64,000 bases of DNA from Nymphaea colorata (taxonomy: Eukaryota > Streptophyta > Magnoliopsida > Nymphaeales > Nymphaeaceae). Position 1 is the first letter of the stretch, and each line of letters begins with the position of its first letter. Shown one piece after another: positions 33,401 to 46,817 of this stretch. Below the pieces are notes generated by a model, which was not told where the DNA came from, ran no database searches, and saw only the letters and a list, made by a program, of their open reading frames with translations. The position numbers and the translations under genes are program-made. Location of the stretch: NCBI RefSeq assembly GCF_008831285.2, contig NC_045142.1:935001-999000 (forward strand), in the 5' to 3' direction.

Positions 33401-36400
33401 ATCTGGAAACAAACCTGTCAACAGCTCAAATTTTTTATGCAACATCTTCTCAAGTAAAGACGATTGTTTGTCCACATCTTAAAAAAGCCAAGCTGCCAAG
33501 CATCTACTACAGTATAGTTGGAAAGTTTCTTTAGTAGTGAACCTTTAAAGTTTGCAAAACAAAAATATTTAACTTAACTATGATGACCCCATGTTTATTC
33601 TTGTCCTTTATTGCAAGGTTGGTTACTTTTCTCATGCAGGTCCGAGGTGCACTGGAAATACTTATAGGTGCATTGACCCCCCTTGATTCAGCAGGTAGAT
33701 TGAAGAATGAGCTTCAACCATCTTTGATGAACTCTGATCTTCTTTCAAGGGAGTCTGATAATATCTCTCTTCTTTTGAGTCTGCTGGTAAGATTTGATGA
33801 TTGGTGCTCCTTTACATTACAGTATTTTTTCTTTTGTCTGATTTCCATCTTCCAACTAAATAATTCGGTCACTTGCCTTATTCTTTTGGTGTATTATCAG
33901 TCTGAAGATGACTTCTATGTTCGGTACTATACACTACAGCTTTTAACATCTCTGTTGACCAATTCTCCGCATAGGTACTGTCTATGAGTTCTGCTTCTCA
34001 CTTGCTTAAGTGTTGACAAGACGGAATTTCATGAGCTGTGATTCATTAACTTGCAGGCTACAGGAAGCAATCTTGGCCACCCCTCGTGGGTTGACTAGGC
34101 TTATGGATATGCTGATGGATCGTGAGGTAGGAAATATGAGTTTCTGACAATATATTCATCCATGCCTGGCATGAGTTTGAAAGTCTGTCTTCTGTTTATC
34201 TGTTTATCAACAATTTATTTGACTTGGGTGACACTCTCTCCCATGTCCATGTCCTTCTTTCTTCTCCTGGCAGTGGGAGTGGGAACTAGAATCCAGTGGA
34301 TGACTGTAGTTTGATCTCCTCATTCCTCAGGGTTTCCAAGTTAAATGTGAGGAACAACTTAATATGTTTCTCTATGCTACCTTCGCAAGCATGCATGGGA
34401 ATGCAGGTGCATACACCCCATGCAAAGATAATCCTTTAATGAGAAAGAGAAATAAGATGAAGTTAGTACCTTATGTCATATCACAAGCAACTTTACTTGT
34501 ATGTTGTGACACCCAAAGAAAAAAATGAAAGTATCTTATTTTTAATCAGTTATTAACTACAAAAGCTTACTAGAATCCTCATAAGATATCCAAAATAATA
34601 GCATTGTAGAGCATATGTCTTCAGAAGTTCATAAGGTGCTTACCAAGCTTTAGTGTCCGCTCTGGTCCTGGGCTTAAGCAACATAATCATACAGCAAAAC
34701 ATGCATGTTCTGCTGACATGTCAACGTGCCGATATTTGAGTGGCTAAAATGGATTTGTGTCAGTATTGACAAAGTCCAATTTTGTCCAGTTTTACTGTTA
34801 GTCTTTACAAACTTGTTTTGTACGTTGTGTACTATGATACTTTAAGTTAAATTAGCGCTTTTTTTCTTAAATTATTAGTAAATGTCAAAATAGCAATTTG
34901 GTACAAATATCTATGTTTTCCCAGTTCCCTGCATACCAGTGCAAATTGATTTGTAACAGTGACAAAGTCTTGGGGTTAGGGCTTAAGCTTCATTTACCTG
35001 TTAAGTGGGTGATTCAACATGTTTGTTTATGAAATCTATAGGCATAGCTACGTATAGTGCTTGTTCTTGTTTTTCCTGAAAATGGGATAGGCACCACCTT
35101 TCAATTGCAGTTGACGACAGAATTTACTTTCGATTTCTGAGATTGACAATCCTGTGCCCTACTTGTCTGTCAAATCTTTTGCTTCTATGTAATGGTGTTG
35201 TGAATTCTTGTGGTCCACTTGCAAGGTTGTCCAGTTTGAATGCTTATGATTTGCTATCATCAATTTGTGTTGGTGCTTTTGATTTTTATAATACTTTCTT
35301 TATGGACACATTTTACAGAAAATATCTGATTTTCCAGTATCAATCATGTCCTCTTGATAGGTCATTAGAAATGAAGCTTTGTTACTTCTCACTTATCTTA
35401 CTCGTGAAGCTGAGGTAAGTTATTGATGCTTCATAAAACATGACCATATTTAGTTAATACATTTGAATTTTCAAATAGTGTTGACACAACTTGCTGCCTT
35501 TCTTGTCTTCAGGAAATTCAAAAAATTGTAGTATTTGAAGGTGGCTTTGAAAAGATCTTTGCCATAGTTAAAGAGGAAGGTGGATCTGAGGGTGGCGTTG
35601 TTGTTCAGGTAGGGATGAATACTTTTGTCTTTGCTGATGCGTTTTGCCAGCTTTTAGAGTTTCATTTGCAGATGAACTCTGAAGTTGGCTTCAGCTTTTA
35701 ACATTTGCTAGAGTATGACTTAAGCTTGAACATTTTATATCTGTCTATTATTAGTTTGCTGTTGCTCATCCCTTTCTCTAAGACATGCACATGCACATTC
35801 ACATAGTTAGATCAGCTTGTGCCTTTCCCAATATTTTGTAGCCCACAGTCCACATGCACACAATATATTTTGATCGAATCTTCAAATGATCAACAAATTG
35901 CTGAACTTAAATTACTTAAATCAGGTCCAGCAATAACAGGATGTATTAGATTCTGATATCTGTCTGCTTGAGGAGGATTTCTTTATCAGAAAAAACATAA
36001 GCTGTGGTGAAACTTATAGATAGTGTGGTAAATTTTGAATGCCTAATGCATGCTTCCGACATGTCTCAGTTCCAAGTACATACTCATGTCAGTATGTTTC
36101 CTTCAGTTGTTGATATTTACCCATCTTGTCCTAGTTCATTTTGACATGGATGATGGATTGCTTGCTTTTATCATGCCATAATACAAAACCTATAGTCTAC
36201 ATGAATTCCTAATATGCTTTCCTTTCTCTTATAATATGCCACTATATGTTTTTTGCCCCTTTTCCTCTCAACATTTCACGTATGTTTTCTCCTGATTGGT
36301 TGCATTACTTGACAAACAGGACTGCATTGAGTTATTAAACAACCTCCTTCGCAATAATACATCCAATCAGGTTTTGTATATTCAAAGTATTGATTAAGTT

Positions 36401-39400
36401 GTGTGTCCAAAATAGGAAGTATATGTCTATAACATTCTTTCATTGCAGATACTGCTGAGGGAAACTGTGGGAATTGAGCCTCTGATATCAATTTTAAAAC
36501 TTCGGAAAGGCAGTGCTTATAACTTTACACAACAGAAGGTGCGTACATGTCCAATTTCCTAGTTGTTTACCACTTTTATCATGTACAAGATTTCTGCAAG
36601 TGCCAACCTAAAAGAAAATCACCTTCCAGATGCTACCTTTGGAATGGTGGCATGTGCAGTTCATTGCCCAGCAAATTTTAAAGTGTCTGTTTGCTTTAAC
36701 CTGCTGCATTAGTTTTTGCTTCACCACATTGTTTAACAGCCTTCAGTTTTGTCATTTGATAGCAATTAGGGATTTTTACTTTATCTGGATATGTGTTTCC
36801 TTGATCAACTAAGTTTGCATTTTGTTGTACAATAATTGATATGTCAGTAGACAGTGAACCTGCTCAGTGTATTAGAAGCCATTAGATTGCTTTTGGTGGG
36901 AGGTGCTGAAGCAGATGCTGCAAAAGATGTAAATAGAGTGACAAATCAAACATTTCTTGCACAGGTAAATTTTTTTATCGTTATTTAACGTTTCATTCAG
37001 GACATGATTTTACCCTTTTGTTCTTTTTTGCATGTCCCAGAATAAGGTGCTGGACTCCCTTTTGATGTTAGGGGTTGAGAGCAGGTGGGCTCCAGTTGCA
37101 GTTCGCTCTTTGGTGAGTACATGCTTTTGACAATTTGTTTTCCAGTACCGGGAAAACTCATGCTATCTGGTTCATAATTAATCAAGTCAAGAGCTTGATG
37201 TTTATATTTTGCAACAGCAAACGTGTCTGCACCTTGTTGAATATTTTGACAAGTGGAAGCAATAATGTTTTATTTTAGGTAATATTAGGATTTTAATTGA
37301 TAAGCACAAATTCAAAAGGATATTCTGATGGTGTTTACCAAATAACTAGTCATAGCTTGTCCTGTACTTGTTACGAGGTAAGTGGGGAACTTCTAATGTT
37401 CCCTCTCTTAGATTGTGAAATATGTAGCAGTTTAGCTGGTTATGTTTAATAAGCGACTGCCTTAAGTTATATTTGCTAGGGGAATGGGATCAAATGGATA
37501 TGAAGTAACATTGTATCAGCATTAATAGATAGAGATGTTCCTTTTTTAGCCTTAATGCTGATTTTAGTGATTGTAAGTAAAAGGTATAAGGCACTTGTAT
37601 AAGATGTGCCCTATTAAATATGTTAATAAATGAGCTATTGTTGCTAAAAACAGGATATCCCCTTATGTTCACAGAGTATGATTTAGGTCCAAGGGGCAAT
37701 ATATACCAATGGGCATAAACTTGTAATTCACATGTATGACATAGATATTAAGAGGTATGCGAAGTGTCAAATTATACCATAGTGGATAATCCAACGGATG
37801 TTTTGGATAATGCTTCTGTAGTGATTGTTGCTTCCTGTATTAATTGGTTGTCATGCTTTGAAGTAACTGTTGGAAATGGTGTCATTACATTTGTATTATA
37901 GTCTGCTCTTCTGTGCATAAGAATGCCTGTTTTATTTTGTCATAAAAAAATCTATTTCCTTGGTCAATAAGTGGTTTTCTCCTCCCTGTTGTGAAAAATT
38001 TCATTGTTGTACAACATCGGTCCGTTTTGCTCATCTGAGCGACACATTACTTATAGCCTCCGACTCGGCAATTACTTTTTCTTTTTCTTTCAAACATCCT
38101 GATTTTGTACTTTTTTTCTAGGCACTGCACTGTATCGGTGACTTGATTGCTAGACACCCACAAAACCTTGATGCAATTGTCCGTAAACTAATTGGAGAGG
38201 AGCCACACGCAGAGCCTGCGTTGAATGCTATTCTTAGAATTATTTTACAGACTTCTGATATTCAAGAGTCAATTGCTGCTGACTATGTCCTAAAATGTTT
38301 CTGTGAGGTAAGATTATCGTGGACAATTTCTGCTTGAGTACTACTTTTTTTTTTACATCCTGTTGCCTGCTGCTGCTAGTTTGATGCACTGAGTTGGTAA
38401 CTTTGATATTTTTTGATCCTTTTTATGCTTGCTTGTACGAGTGCCATTCATAAGCTTGTCAAATTCTGTCAAGTCATTGGTTTGAGTTTGACAGCTTGAA
38501 TCTTTCAGTACTTATGTCACACGTGTGCCAAGTTATGGACATGCAAAAAATTGGGCTCACACATCCACACAGATAATATTTAAAACGCTGGGGCACACAT
38601 TGTGTTTTCTGGCTTGTGCTTCCTCAAAAGAAAATTTTGAAAATTCACACCACAAAAGTTATTTGGTTTGAGACTAAGCTAATGAAGCTACGAATTATGA
38701 CTGACAACACCAAGCTCGAGGTAGGTCAAGCCAATGTATTTGGTTGACTGTACTTGTCATTGCCTATGTGACACGGGTACGCCAGTTTTGCCCACGTACC
38801 CGTGTCGACACGTGGGTACGGCTGCTTTGAATTTTGAGATTTTTCTTTAATTTAACAGTACCTAAGAGGAAAGGTTTCCTCCCTTTTTTCTTTAATTTTT
38901 GAGATTTTTTGTAGATTATAAGACTATTAATGTTTTTTTTTCATTTTATCATTTTGAGAATTTAAAAATTTGCCGTACCCGCGTGTACCCACAATTTTCA
39001 AAATTGCCGTACCTGTACCGTACCCGCACCCATGTGAAATAGGACTTTTTTGAGGTGTGCAACATTAATGTCACTTATAAAGTTCTAAGGCTTAAAAAAC
39101 ATGATTTTTGATTGATCGATTGTCGTTCTTTTTGTCTATCTCAGCAGATAGACCATGCCAGATGCATACACAGAAATTTATTTGCAAAAGAGCAGTTAGA
39201 AATACCTTGTGTACATTCATTTTTCATGTATTTGCTGGTCCACACACTCATCTCTCTCTCTCTCTTTCTCTGTGTGAATAATCAGCATGGCCTGGCTGAG
39301 TTGACAAGTTGGCTGATGTGATTATTCAAGAAGTGCTAATTCAAAACCACTTTTATGGGCCTTTTAAACCTCCCCTTAAAATACTGAGGTACCTCTAGTC

Positions 39401-42400
39401 TCGGCTGTTCTTGAGATACTGAGGTACTTCTAATTAAGGTCATTCTTCCTCATCAAGGCATTTCTCCATCAATTCTCCTGTCTCGAGCATATGACTTGAA
39501 TTTCTGTTTTTGCATAGCTCCTTCATTGCTTACTATAAAGTATAAAGAAGGTTTTGGAATTTCATACACATTTTCCATAACTTTTAGCAGGGATGCATCA
39601 TACTTTTTGTCTCCTTTCCTAATTTATAATTTTATATATATTACTTGATTAGTTTCCACTTGACTTGTCTTAAGTTTTATCCTCTTTTTATTGCTTGAAG
39701 TAGAGGAATCCAGATGGCCAGGCAATCTTAACGTCCACGGTGAACCCTCAATCTTCAATTAGTGCCCATGATGTCCTTGATAAAGATGTTCATATTCCAT
39801 TTGGCAGGTTGGTGCTTATTTTTCCCTCAATGAGAGCTGTGTTTGTTTTTTCTCTTTCTCTCTCTTCTTTTAATGTATCTTCAAAGGTTTTGCAATGGAA
39901 AAACTCATTCATTTTCCCCCTTTCCATTTTACAATTTGTGAATTGTGTTAGAGCATATAGACAGCCAATAATTTTTGTGTGCTAACCGCCCTTACTTGAG
40001 CTGGAAAATTTTCTCTTTAGTGCATGTCCATATCTGCGAATTTTTCATATCTTTTAGTGCGATTACCGTGTGGTTTATGTTTATGCTGCGTGTAACATTC
40101 GTTCTTTCATTGGAACAGCATGCTACTGCACAGCCTTACAGTATGTGAATCTGAGAATGATCTTGAGGTAATGGCATTACAAAAAGTTGATCTTCTCTTG
40201 TGCTGAATGTACAAATTTCTAAAATGATGTAGGTTTGCATGTCATAATGTCTTTCTGTTACTTTGTTTAGTTAAGCTTTATTGAGCGTCAAGTCCACACT
40301 TCCTATCCCAGCTTGAGAGTGCATTGTTTAGGTCTTTGAACCTTTTGCTGAAATTGTAATGAAATTCCTGTTTGACAGAAAGGCCTGTTTATATTGCAAG
40401 AAATTTCTATAAATTTGACTAATGCGCCTCTCTGACATGCATAGTAGTTTGTTTGTGTTCTTGTGCCTCAGCAATATAATGGATCATCGCATCTCAGTAG
40501 TAACTTAAAGCCTCATCTGACCAATTTTTCTGTGTTACAGAGGCTAGATAAGAGATATTTATTAAAGTCTCCAAAATTTTTCTGCTTTAAATCTCTATAG
40601 GACTTGTCAGTGCATCATGACAATCAAACTGCTTTTTTTTTTTTCATGAATAAAACAAGCTATCTTTCTATAAATCCGGTGGTAGAATCTAATATAAAAG
40701 AAAGTTCTAAACCAAATGCGGAATCTTACGAACACAAATGCAGACCAAGCTTTGCAATTTGAGCCCCTAATATAAAAGAAAGTTCTAAACCAAATGCATA
40801 ATCTAAGGAAGACAAATGCAGATCAAGCTCTGCAATTTGAGCCCCCTTGTCTGCAGTCCATACAGGTGGCTTAATTCCTTCTCTTGGAACTCTACTTCGA
40901 AGTTTCCTGCCTTTCAGCTCAGCCAACTCCGGTTTTGGCTTACGTTTTACCAAATGCAGACCAAGCTCTGCAATTTGAGCCCCTAATATAAAAGAAAGTT
41001 CTAAACCAAATGCAGAATCTTAGGAACACAAATGCAGATCAAGCTCTGCAATTTGAGCCCCCTTGTCTGCGGTCCATACAGGTGGCTTAATTCCTTCTCT
41101 TGGAACTCTACTTCGGAGTTTCCTGCCTTTCAGCTCAGCCAACTCCGATTTTGGCTTACGTTTTTGTTTATCATTTTGGTTGGGCCACGATGCAAGTTCT
41201 TTTGTGCTTGGCTGACGGTGTATGTGAAGTGTGCCCCAGTAGGTATGAATATGAAAGGAGGCATAAATGAAAAGCTGACCTACTTGATTCTTTTTAACTC
41301 TTATTCTCAGAGACTCAGATGCCAATCTAACTTGTCATCCTAAGTGGAAAAATTTCATCTTTCTCATCATGTTTCTAATGCTAGGAATGCTTGAATTACT
41401 ATGACCAGTGGATAAGCTATAACTTTTCACTAAATCATGCATTGAAAATTAGCTAAAACTCTTTTTAGAAAATGGTAAATAGCATAAAGGTTGCATTTGA
41501 AATCTAGAAGCATGGTTCCTTGTGTAGTTTGAAATTTTGAATGCATTTTTGAAATAGTTTATCCATGTAGTTAGCATGTGCATGTTCTTTGCATATATTT
41601 TATGCTGCTCAAGCACAACCTGTTTTTAGGACCTTTATCCTGCACTGATTCAAACATGTGAAGCTGGATTGAGCCTCCAGATGGCATCTTATCTGACTTG
41701 AGATGAATAAATTGCTGAAATTTTGGACTGGCTTGAACTTGTCAACCTGGGTTCATGATCTTATGCATCCATGTCTTACTATATATTATTTTTGAATTGG
41801 CTCGTCAAAATGTTGTTTGTGTACATCCCTTTTTCTCAACAATTCAGTGAAAGAGTCTTCTTTCTCCAAGAAAAGAACAAAAGACAATGACAGCGTTTCT
41901 GGTGCTGGACTCTTTCTTGCAGATATGTTGCAGGGCTGCTAATGTTCTTTCTCATCTTCTGAAAGATAATTTGCAATGCAAGGAAAGGGTATGTGTCCAA
42001 TGAGGCCTGTAATTCCTCTCACTTATTTTCTGTCTGGTATTTATACCCATTTATTTTAAGATATTTGCAATGGGGTTCTTCACTTAAAATGAGAAAAAAT
42101 TCTTTGAAATTAGAGAACAAACTGAACTCGTGTGAGGATTTATTTTACACTAATCTGACTACTATTATTCTTTGTGGATCTTTTCATGGGCCATCATGGT
42201 TGTTTCATCGAATCTTAATTGAATGTAATCTGCTGCACAAATTCAGTGCTTGAAACCAAAGACTGTTAGGTGTTCATCTAGTATTGAAAGACCAAAGTAA
42301 ATTTGAATTGGATATGGTCATGAATTTGGTTTATTGTTTCCATGGTCGTGTGCCATTTATCCCATATTGACTTTAAATTTCTTAATTATAAATTTTTTGC

Positions 42401-44106
42401 ACCTATTTGAAACCACTAAACTTCAGTATGCTGATGGCCTAGAAGAAGAATAAGCAACTGTGTCAGCTAAGATCTGAAATCTCCTAATGCATGTGAATAA
42501 TGTACTTGTGTTGGAGACTACCGTTTATATATTCAAGATTTCTCTATTGTCGAACCTTGCAGTGTCGTGAGTTATCCTTTTGTCATGTTGTTGCCTGTTT
42601 CCATATGTTGTAACCAATAGGGGATGCTTGGATACAATTCTAGTACATGTTCAATTTTCTTGTTTTTGATGTTGAACTGATCTTTCTTTATCCATGGGCT
42701 GTGAGTTATATATATACACACACACACACACACACATATATATATGGGCACCTTTTTCACTTGAGTAACTGCTGGAATTCATTGATAGGTTCTTCAGATT
42801 GAACTTGAAGCATCGGGTCCATCACTAGTAGCGTCAGAGCCTCTTTTGCATCGAGTTGTCAAATATTTGGCAATTTCTTCATCCACAAAAAATATAGAAG
42901 TTGAACAGGAGATGGGCAGTCAAGATTTGTATATGAAGCCAATTATTTTGCGATTACTAATCATATGGTTAGCTGATTCCCCCAGTGTTGTGCGCTGTTT
43001 TTTGTCTTCTCCTGCACATCTGACATACTTAATAGAGCTCCTCTCTAGCCCTACTACGAGCATCTTCATTCATGGATTGGCAGCCACCCTGTTGGGTGAG
43101 TGTGTGATATATAACAAAGGTGGTGACGGCAGCAGGGATGCATTCATGGTGGTGGATGCCATTAGCCAAAGGATTGGACTGACTGCATATTTTCATAAAT
43201 TTGAGGCAATGAGGAAAAGTCCCATCTTTGCCTCCTCAGGATCTAAGAGACAGTTGTCAAAGCCACCTAGTAGATCAACCTCATCAGAGGCTGTTGGCCC
43301 CAGTGACATACCAGATGAAGATCAGAATGGAGATGACGGTGGTGGCAGCTTGAAGCTTGACCATCCATTATTGCATCTGGTCTTTGATCCAGCTTTTGTC
43401 AACTTTGTGAAACATCTGGAACCAAGTATAAGGGAGAGTGTTGTGGATTTATTCAGCCATCCGAAAAATAATGTGTCGATTGTGCCAGCAATGCTGGAAC
43501 AGAAAAATGGCGAAAATGACAAGGATTATATAGCACGGCTGAGGTTGTTTGTGGAGAAGCAATGCAATGAAATTCAGGTATGTCATGTTCACATTTTCCT
43601 TTTTATTCAATTTGGTCTGCGTTCTGGGGCATGCAAATGTCATGCAGAACACTCTCATGTCAAAGTTTCTAACGTTTTGGTACTATTGTCACATATATTT
43701 TTGGTACTATTGTCACATATATTGTGTACGGGTATTATAGGGCGAAAAATCTCGGGTATAATATGAAAAAGTTATATATCTCGAGAATATCTCGGCAAAC
43801 TTTTAAAAAATTTAAAACATTTAATAAATCCTGAAAATTTAAAAATAAAAAGTTAATAAAAAATGCAAAAAAACGTGTATAATATGCATTTTTTTCATGT
43901 TTTTTATTTTCTGGCATGTTTTTAAAAAACGCGTCTAATTGCCGTTTTATATGACTGACTTATTTTTTGCATTTTATACATGTTTTTTTTCAAATAATGC
44001 ACTTTTTCTGTGACAATGTTTGGTACACAATCCAACTTGGCTGGCTATGTTTACTATGGATATGACATCCAAAAAGGAGTTTAAAAAAAGAAAAGACAAA
44101 AATAGA

Positions 44107-44148
<42 letters not shown>

Positions 44149-44829
44149 GGTTATTTTTCCTTGTTACTGTAGTGGGATTAGATGCATTAGGCGCCGATGG
44201 ACATTTAGAAAGGAATGCCTTTAAAAAATAGTTTACTTTTGGTGAGGCCTGACTTGTGACCTGCTGGTGTTTGAAAGGATCTACTTGGCCGCAACGCTGC
44301 TTTGGCAGAGGACTTGGCAAAGACAAGTGGACGTGGCGAGATGTCTGCTGATGGTTCTGGATCCAGCGGTAGAGACAGAGTACAGGTGGAGAGCCTGCGG
44401 CGGGAGCTTATGGAATCACGTCAGCGCCTTGAAAATCTTGTGGTGGAGAAGACCAAACTTGAATCAGAAGCATCAACGTACAAGCAGATGGTTGGTAAGA
44501 TAGAATCTGATCTTAAAAGCCTCTCTGATGCATACAACAGCCTGGAGCAGGCCAATTTCTGCCTGGAAGCTGAAACCAAGGCATTGAGAAGTGGCAAGGG
44601 GAACGATCTGCCTGACCTAGAAGCTGTCCGTGCCGATGCTCGGGAGGAAGCTCAAAAGGACAGTGAAGCAGAGCTGAATGACTTGCTCGTCTGCCTGGGA
44701 CAGGAGCAAAGCAAGGTCGAGAGGCTCAGTGCAAGGTTGATGGAGTTGGGAGAGGATGTTGACTCCTTACTGGAAGGAATAGGCGATGAGGCTGAGGCTG
44801 GGCTGCTGGAAGAAGAAGAAGAAGGATGA
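27481..44829 (+). CDS. GC6: Golgin candidate 6, plant p115/Uso1 vesicle-tethering protein
   Basis: Nineteen exons: 27481-27525, 28418-28473, 31270-31397, 31482-31534, 33640-33786, 33901-33974, 34057-34126, 35361-35414, 35513-35608, 36320-36370, 36449-36538, 36851-36964, 37041-37112, 38122-38307, 39704-39807, 40119-40167, 41923-41988, 42789-43577, 44278-44829; 2796 nt, 931 aa. The joined frame shows the armadillo-like Uso1/p115 head (about 20-700; blocks EDDFYVRYYTLQLLTSLL, TPRGLTRLMDMLMDREVIRN, EEIQKIVVFEGGFEKIF), then a coiled coil (about 770-905; SLSDAYNSLEQANFCLE, ELNDLLVCLGQEQSKVERLS) and an acidic tail. Length is close to Arabidopsis GC6/MAG4 (about 914 aa). This protein tethers ER-derived vesicles at the cis-Golgi and is needed for export of storage-protein precursors. 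Introns are GT-AG except intron 2 (GC-AG). ATG 27481 has G at -3 and +4; an out-of-frame ATG lies 5 bases upstream. Exon 1 is the least certain exon. Confidence 0.95.
32660..32943. mobile_element. hAT-like MITE, copy 2 (golgin intron 4)
   Basis: 284 bp with termini TAAGGCTGGG...GATGCCCAGCTTA, GGCCCGA-type subterminal motifs and an AT-rich core, closely like 18012-18338. It is flanked by TTTGTGGT (32652-32659) and TTTGTGAT (32944-32951), a 7-of-8 match to an 8-bp target duplication. It sits in an intron and so is tolerated by the host gene. Confidence 0.72.
38767..39042. mobile_element. Non-autonomous TIR element, copy 2 (golgin intron 14)
   Basis: Same family as 11437-11788. The left end has TGTGACACGGGTACG and CCCACGTACCCGTG, and the right end is the complement of TTTCACATGGGTGCGGGTACGG. 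The core contains the shared CAAAATTGCCGTACC stretch. The termini are inverted relative to each other. The target duplication is not clear in this copy. Confidence 0.5.
40680..41170 (-). repeat. Duplicated coding-like segment in golgin intron 16
   Basis: Two to three copies of a block of about 210-240 bp (about 40740-40950 and 40958-41165, plus a partial copy before them) differ at few positions. On the minus strand both main copies keep an open frame reading KGRKLRSRVPREGIKPPVWT followed by ADKGAQIAELDLHL; the second extends to a 101-codon frame (41020-41325). The preserved frame suggests a captured exon or retrocopy fragment that was then tandemly duplicated. I do not recognise the source gene, and antisense expression is not shown. 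Confidence 0.55.
42709..42746. repeat. (TA)n(CA)n(TA)n microsatellite in golgin intron 17
   Basis: Alternating TA, CA and TA dinucleotides, about 36 bp, about 45 bp upstream of the acceptor of the largest golgin exon. Confidence 0.9.
44106..44148. repeat. (CT)n(AT)n microsatellite in golgin intron 18
   Basis: A CT tract runs directly into an AT tract, about 43 bp, in the last golgin intron. Confidence 0.9.
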
Positions 44830-44914
44830 GGGACAGGCACTGGCGTCTTTTTTTCCATTGTTTTATTTGTTCAGATGTATTTTGGGAGATTTCTGCTGTA
44901 TATCTCAATGTAAA

Positions 44915-44920
44915 AATAAA
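44915..44920 (+). terminator. Polyadenylation signal of the golgin gene
   Basis: A canonical AATAAA lies 85 bases after the golgin stop codon, a usual position for a plant near-upstream element. Cleavage is expected 10-30 bases further on. Confidence 0.55.
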
Positions 44921-45218
44921 GGTGCCCATGAAACAATCGTGTTTGAACGTGAAGTAGAGATAACATTTCATAAAATTTAACCCAAGGAACATTGCTCAGT
45001 TTGTTTCTGAGGATTGCCTAACCCACGGCATCCAATGGTTCCCTGTCAAGGCGACCGCTCGTGGACCATAATGAATGCGCTGATGGTAAGGATCACAAGT
45101 GTACAAGAAAAGGGGGAGCAACAAAAAAGATTCTTTTCGCAAGCTTGTTTGCAACTTGTTTGGACCTTACGTGCAATTTGTGTCCACATTTTATAACAAG
45201 GACGTTAGAGCTTTTTCT

Positions 45219-46168
45219 TAAGGTTGGGCATCGGCTCAAGTCAAGCTGGCCCAATGATCAACAAAGTCAGGTTTGGGCTGGCATGAAGTTTTTGTTGGTG
45301 GCTTAAGTTCGGCATACTTAGCCTCGACCGTTAATTTTAAAATCGTTGGGTACACGGTTCAATGTTTATTTATATTTAAAACTTTTAATATTTTATATTT
45401 TAATATCTCAAAAGCTCTTAGCGACGTGCTGAAATCTTTTAAGAATGTTATCAGCCACATATAAAGAGTTTATAAGAGTCTTATCTAGTGACAATGAAGA
45501 GTATTTAAAGGAGTCAACAAAATGCGGAGGGATGAGGTCTAAGTATATATATGTATCAAGATAATAAAAAAGTGTGGAGAGATGAGTTATATATATATAG
45601 GTCGACTTGGGGAGAGTAAGTTTTGTATGCTGTTTTGTGTATATAATGAGCGTATATTAAATGTGGACCATACTATTAATATGTATAGTTAGTTTCATGC
45701 TCAAATATTGCATATGCAGGTGCGTAAAATAATAAATATGTATAAAATAACAAATAAATATAAAAAAATGTTTATGAGATAACGAAAGATTTATGATGTA
45801 ATGAGATAACACTAAACATAAATATAAGATAATGGTTATGAAGTAATAAAATATTTATGAAATAATGAGACCTTTATTGAATCTTTAAATTTTCTTTTTG
45901 CGGTTTATTTTTTTTGTACTGGCAAAACATTTCTTTTTGTCTTGATCATGGATATTTTTTGTCATTATTAAAATGACTTATGAAATTATATATTACAAAG
46001 GGATGACACATTTAATTAGCTTCGGACTTGAGCCCGACTCGAGCCAGCCAGGCCTGGCGAATTTTTTAATCGAACTAGCCCAAGAGTCAAAGAACCAGCC
46101 TAAACCTGACTCATGACGGACCGAATACCACCGACCCATCAGATATGCTGATTGCCCACCCTTGCTTA
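45219..46168. mobile_element. hAT-like element, larger diverged copy 3
   Basis: The left end TAAGGTTGGGCATCGGCTC matches the termini of the 18012 and 32660 MITEs, and the right part (about 46020-46168, with CCCGACTCGAGCC and TTGCCCACCCTTGCTTA) looks like their complement. The interior of about 800 bp is AT-rich and non-coding. No good 8-bp target duplication is visible (4 of 8), so the outer boundary is uncertain; it fills most of the golgin-MBD spacer. Confidence 0.4.
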
Positions 46169-46817
46169 CTGTTATACTGTTATAAGTAACTTTTTTTTTT
46201 CTTTTTTCTTGATTTTTCAAGGCAGACTTCTTTTTCTTGACGCTTATAACACGTTTCAGGTTTGACAGTTCTTTAGTGCGGGAATCCAACTTCCTGTTAT
46301 TATCACCGGCATTGTCTGCATTTCTAAATTACCTCGTACAAAGTCCATTAAATATTGCTTTTTCGATGACTTAGTCGTTTTATTGACGAACAAAGGTCCA
46401 CAATATGCAGTGTACCCGAGTTGGCCTATGCAAAATTGGCTTGAGTGGTATGCCTGAAACGTATATTTGTCAAGATTGTATCGATTTTAAGATAGAAAAA
46501 TTGTGTCAAGATTTGTGAATTTTAGGATAAAAAAGATAAATGATTGAGTGAAAAAGAAAAAAAAAGTGAAAAACACTCGTATTCAAATTGTATGGCAGAA
46601 AATAAGCAAGAGCCTGAAACAGTATAAACGGGTAAGTTCTGGTGCGGTTGTGTCATTTTGTCGGTTCCCTCCCTTGGTTTGTTCAACACTGTAGTTCGGA
46701 CTTCAGACACACGTACGGAAGCAACTTCAAATCCGCCAGCTCGTATCGTCGGAGTCTTGCGTCAGTCTCTCCCTCTTTCTCTCGCTATAAGCTTTTGACT
46801 CGATCAAAATCCCCTTT

